From the NCBI RefSeq assembly GCF_003060965.1, contig NZ_QAII01000158.1:1-44746 (forward strand): a stretch of 44,746 nucleotides of DNA, written 5' to 3'. Positions 42,413 through 44,746 of this stretch are shown here, in pieces (positions within the stretch are counted from its first letter, which is position 1; each line of letters starts with the position of its first letter). Below the pieces are notes generated by a model that made no database searches, was not told the origin of the DNA, and saw only the letters and a list, made by a program, of their open reading frames with translations. This stretch comes from Caulobacter sp. HMWF025 (lineage in GTDB: Bacteria > Pseudomonadota > Alphaproteobacteria > Caulobacterales > Caulobacteraceae). Made by a program: the position numbers and the translations under genes.

Positions 42413-42850
42413 ATGAGCGAGATGAGCCTCTCACGGGATCGCTTTCTGGCCCTGGCTGAAGCCTACGGCGGTGACATTGCCCGCTGGCCCGAGCCCGAGC
42501 GTGAGGCGGCGCGGGCCCTGCTGTTGCAGGACCCGCAAGGCCTTGGACACCATCTGGAAGCGGCGGCCGCGCTGGACCGTCTGCTCGACCTGGCCCCGGC
42601 CGGTGCGGTGGATGCGGCCCTGCTGGGCCGTCTGGTTTCGGCCGCACCGCGTCCCGCAGCCTCCGCCTGGCGCTGGATCGCCGGGCTCGGTGCGGCCCTC
42701 GGTCTCGGCGTCTCGGCCATGGCCGGGGTTACGGTGGGCGTTGTCCTGGCCGGCCATGACCGGGAGGACCTGAGTGCCGACGCGCTGATCGCGTCGTCGG
42801 TGGACGGGGGTGACGCGACCGACAGTCTCGAGGAGCCCGCAGCATCATGA
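42413..42850 (+). CDS. Putative anti-sigma factor, membrane-anchored
   Basis: This 145-residue protein has a soluble N-terminal helical part (SLSRDRFLALAEAYGGDIARWPEPEREAARALL) and one transmembrane helix (about 84-108, WRWIAGLGAALGLGVSAMAGVTVGVVLAG). The layout and the place straight after an ECF sigma gene fit an anti-sigma factor, although no zinc-binding HxxxCxxC motif is visible. The segment YGGDIARWPEPER is found in small proteins next to alphaproteobacterial ECF genes. Its stop overlaps the next start (ATGA). The role is inferred from context. Confidence 0.7.
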   Translation: MSEMSLSRDRFLALAEAYGGDIARWPEPEREAARALLLQDPQGLGHHLEAAAALDRLLDLAPAGAVDAALLGRLVSAAPRPAASAWRWIAGLGAALGLGVSAMAGVTVGVVLAGHDREDLSADALIASSVDGGDATDSLEEPAAS

Positions 42851-43332
42851 TCTCGACCCGAACCCTGACCGTGGCCCTGATCGTGTCGGGCGCACTGAAC
42901 CTCTTCCTGGTCGGCGGCATTGCGGGCGCGGCCTTCATGCGTCACCGGATCAAGGCCGAGTATCCGGTGGTCGGTGCCGTGACCGGGCGCGCGCCGCTGT
43001 GGACGGCCGGGCGTGGCCTGACGGTCGAGCACCGGCAGGGCCTGCGGGCGGTGGTGCGCGAGGCCAATCAGGCCAATCGCGACGCCGTGCGGCAGGCACG
43101 ATCGGAACGCCGTGCGGTCTGGAAGAGCTTTGCCGACGAGCCGTTTGACGCGGCCGCCGCCTCACGCCGGCTTGCCGCGGCGCGCGAACTGGACGTCCAG
43201 ACCCGTGGCCGGGTGGACGAGGCGCTGGTGGGCTATGCCGCTACCCTGCCGGCCGGGGAACGGGCCGCTCTGGCAGACGGTCTGCAGCGCCTGCAGTCCG
43301 CCCGGGGCGGTGATCGGCCGCCCCGGCACTGA
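42847..43332 (+). CDS. Periplasmic heavy-metal sensor/CnrX-CpxP-like protein
   Basis: This 161-residue protein has one N-terminal membrane anchor (about 7-30) and a periplasmic helical hairpin with many Arg and Ala (GLTVEHRQGLRAVVREANQANRDAVRQARSERRAVWKSFADEPFD), as in the heavy-metal resistance family that includes CnrX and CpxP-like proteins. In CnrX systems such a protein holds the anti-sigma factor inactive until metal binds. Placed after an ECF sigma and a putative anti-sigma gene, with which it is translationally coupled, it is the likely sensor. Metal ligands are not obvious. Confidence 0.82.
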   Translation: MISTRTLTVALIVSGALNLFLVGGIAGAAFMRHRIKAEYPVVGAVTGRAPLWTAGRGLTVEHRQGLRAVVREANQANRDAVRQARSERRAVWKSFADEPFDAAAASRRLAAARELDVQTRGRVDEALVGYAATLPAGERAALADGLQRLQSARGGDRPPRH

Positions 43333-43347
43333 TATTTCAAAATCGGC

Positions 43348-43374
43348 GTAACCAAACGGCGCGGTGATCCGTAT
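43348..43374 (+). promoter_or_regulatory. ECF-type promoter upstream of msrP (GTAACC-N16-CGTAT)
   Basis: GTAACC (43348-43353) and CGTAT (43370-43374) are separated by exactly 16 bases and lie about 32 bases before the msrP ATG. The AAC and CGT cores at this spacing are the usual -35 and -10 signature of ECF sigma promoters. The sigma factor SigF of Caulobacter controls a yedY-type gene, which supports the reading. Confidence 0.6.
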
Positions 43375-43406
43375 CTTGGACGAAGTGTTCTTTTCCGGAG
43401 CCCGCC

Positions 43407-44327
43407 ATGCTGATCCGCCAAGCCCCCGACCTGAGCGAAAACGAGGTCACCGGCCAGGACCTCTATCTGCGGCGGCGGTCCTTCATCGCCGGAGCAGCCG
43501 GACTGGGCCTTGCCGGTCTCGGCGGGGCAGCGGCCGCTGCGCCCCTCAACTTCTCGAAGGGCTTTTCCACGAAAGAGCCCCCGACCTCGCGCGAGGATGT
43601 CACCACCTACAACAACTTCTATGAGTTCGGGGTCGACAAGAGCGATCCGGCTGAGAACGCCGGCAAGCTCAAGACCCGGCCCTGGACCGTGCGCATCGAC
43701 GGCGAATGCGAAGCCCCCCGCACGGTCGGAATCGAAGACCTGATCAAGGCCAACAAGCTTGAGGAGCGCATCTACCGGATGCGCTGTGTCGAGGGCTGGT
43801 CGATGGTGATCCCGTGGGCCGGCTTCCCCCTGAAGGACCTGCTGGCGACGGTCAAGCCGACGTCGAAGGCCAAGTTCGTCGCCTTCGAAACCCTGGTGCG
43901 GCCGTCGGAAATGCCGGGCCAGGCCTGGAACACCCTGGACTGGCCCTATCGCGAAGGCCTGCGGATCGATGAGGCCACCCATCCGCTGACCCTGATGGCG
44001 GTCGGTCTCTATGGCGAGACCCTGCCCAACCAGAACGGCGCGCCGCTGCGGCTGGTGGTGCCGTGGAAGTACGGCTTCAAGGGGGCCAAGTCGATCGTCC
44101 GGATCACCCTGACCGAGCGCCAGCCCGCCACCGCATGGAACCGCCTGGCTCCGCGCGAGTACGGCTTCTATTCCAACGTCAATCCGGCGGTTGATCATCC
44201 GCGCTGGTCCCAGGCCACCGAGCGCCGGATCGGCGAGTTCCGCCGCCGCGAGACCCTGCCGTTCAACGGTTATGGCCAGTATGTCGCCGATCTCTATCGG
44301 GGCATGGATCTGAAGACCTACTACTGA
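43407..44327 (+). CDS. msrP: Protein-methionine-sulfoxide reductase catalytic subunit MsrP (YedY)
   Basis: This 306-residue protein has a Tat signal with [24 protein letters not shown] (residues about 22-47), so it is exported folded with its cofactor. The molybdopterin-binding sulfite-oxidase fold carries the Mo-ligand Cys127 in [13 protein letters not shown], followed by GFPLKDLL and the C-terminal [18 protein letters not shown]. It repairs oxidised methionines in periplasmic proteins, using electrons from MsrQ, whose gene overlaps its stop codon. Confidence 0.97.
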   Translation: MLIRQAPDLSENEVTGQDLYLRRRSFIAGAAGLGLAGLGGAAAAAPLNFSKGFSTKEPPTSREDVTTYNNFYEFGVDKSDPAENAGKLKTRPWTVRIDGECEAPRTVGIEDLIKANKLEERIYRMRCVEGWSMVIPWAGFPLKDLLATVKPTSKAKFVAFETLVRPSEMPGQAWNTLDWPYREGLRIDEATHPLTLMAVGLYGETLPNQNGAPLRLVVPWKYGFKGAKSIVRITLTERQPATAWNRLAPREYGFYSNVNPAVDHPRWSQATERRIGEFRRRETLPFNGYGQYVADLYRGMDLKTYY

Positions 44328-44746
44328 TGGAACCGACCAGGGCGGCGAGAAAACGCCCCTCGCGACTGCAGGACAACCTGGTCTATGGCCTGGTCTGGCT
44401 AGCCTGCCTTGCGCCCCTGCTGTGGCTGGCCTGGAAGGGCTTTGCCGGCGATCTGGGGGCCAATCCGATCGAGAAGCTGATCCGGCAGCTGGGGGTCTGG
44501 GGTCTGCGACTGCTGCTGGTCGGTCTGGCCATCACCCCGGCGGCGCGGATTTTCCGGCAGCCGCGTCTCATCCGCTTCCGGCGGACGGTCGGCCTGTTCG
44601 CCTTCGCCTATATCGTGCTGCACCTGTTCAGCTATGTCGGGGTCGACCTCTATTTCGACCTCGGCCAGCTGTGGAAGGACATTCTCAAGCGGCCCTTCAT
44701 CACCCTGGGCATGCTCGGCTTGGTGCTGCTGATCCCGCTGGCGGTG
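44327..44746 (+). CDS. msrQ: Haem-binding membrane subunit MsrQ (YedZ), partial
   Basis: The first 140 codons are in the window and the gene runs off the end. The ATG overlaps the msrP stop (TGATG). Several hydrophobic helices are present (LVYGLVWLACLAPLLWLAW, LLLVGLAITPAARI, TVGLFAFAYIVLHLFSYVGVDLYF, ITLGMLGLVLLIPLAV), with the family motif RRTVGLFAFAYIVLHL holding a probable haem-ligand His. It passes electrons from the respiratory chain to MsrP. Confidence 0.95.
   Translation, partial: MEPTRAARKRPSRLQDNLVYGLVWLACLAPLLWLAWKGFAGDLGANPIEKLIRQLGVWGLRLLLVGLAITPAARIFRQPRLIRFRRTVGLFAFAYIVLHLFSYVGVDLYFDLGQLWKDILKRPFITLGMLGLVLLIPLAV

Noticed and set aside
1-44746. CRISPR arrays, rRNA genes, insertion sequences with transposases
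   Set aside because: No regularly spaced repeats, rRNA sequence or transposase genes were seen anywhere in the window.

Overview
The window is GC-rich DNA from an alphaproteobacterium, most probably a member of the Caulobacteraceae (Caulobacter/Phenylobacterium type). The evidence is a gene transfer agent (GTA) tail gene next to a J-domain protein, the order ccmI-ccmE-ccmF-ccmH-degP-response regulator-histidine kinase-glnE, an alphaproteobacterial msrPQ pair and a short Caulobacter-style flagellin. Assignment rests on gene content only.

Region 1 (1-503 and about 17783-20125) is one gene cut in two: the large GTA host-specificity/tail hub protein (orfg15 type). Joining base 475 to base 17788 restores an uninterrupted reading frame through the conserved DWSEYFGHQP segment, so the split is a clean insertion.

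Region 2 (470-17787, about 17.3 kb) is the inserted genomic island. A large serine integrase lies at its left end and a 6-bp GAGCGA direct repeat marks both junctions. The cargo is mostly defence-like: a DEDD 3'-5' exonuclease, a HEPN-domain protein, a resolvase/invertase, a DNA methyltransferase carrying two tandem helix-turn-helix domains, a single-chain Type ISP restriction-modification enzyme and a DUF262/DUF1524 (GmrSD-like) nuclease preceded by two unknown genes. Less expected cargo is a complete flagellin gene divergent from an XRE regulator, and a MucR/Ros-like protein lacking its zinc finger. A 1-kb stretch without a gene (13681-14731) holds a long hairpin and a minus-strand terminator, possibly belonging to a small RNA.

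Region 3 (20208-44746) is ordinary chromosome: a CbpA-like J protein, an NAD(P)-binding epimerase-like protein, two identical tRNA-Gly(GCC) genes, a DUF885 protein, a PepSY/response regulator/histidine kinase operon, a conserved unknown gene, the cytochrome c maturation operon ccmIEFH followed by a DegP protease, a second two-component system, glnE, a secreted phosphodiesterase-like protein with a PA14 domain, an EF-hand/ECF sigma/putative anti-sigma/CnrX-like cluster, and the msrPQ methionine sulfoxide repair system (msrQ runs off the end). An ECF-type promoter, GTAACC-N16-CGTAT, precedes msrP.

The most interesting reading is a multi-layer anti-phage island that has integrated into, and probably inactivated, the host's domesticated phage (GTA) tail gene, and that also carries a new flagellin.
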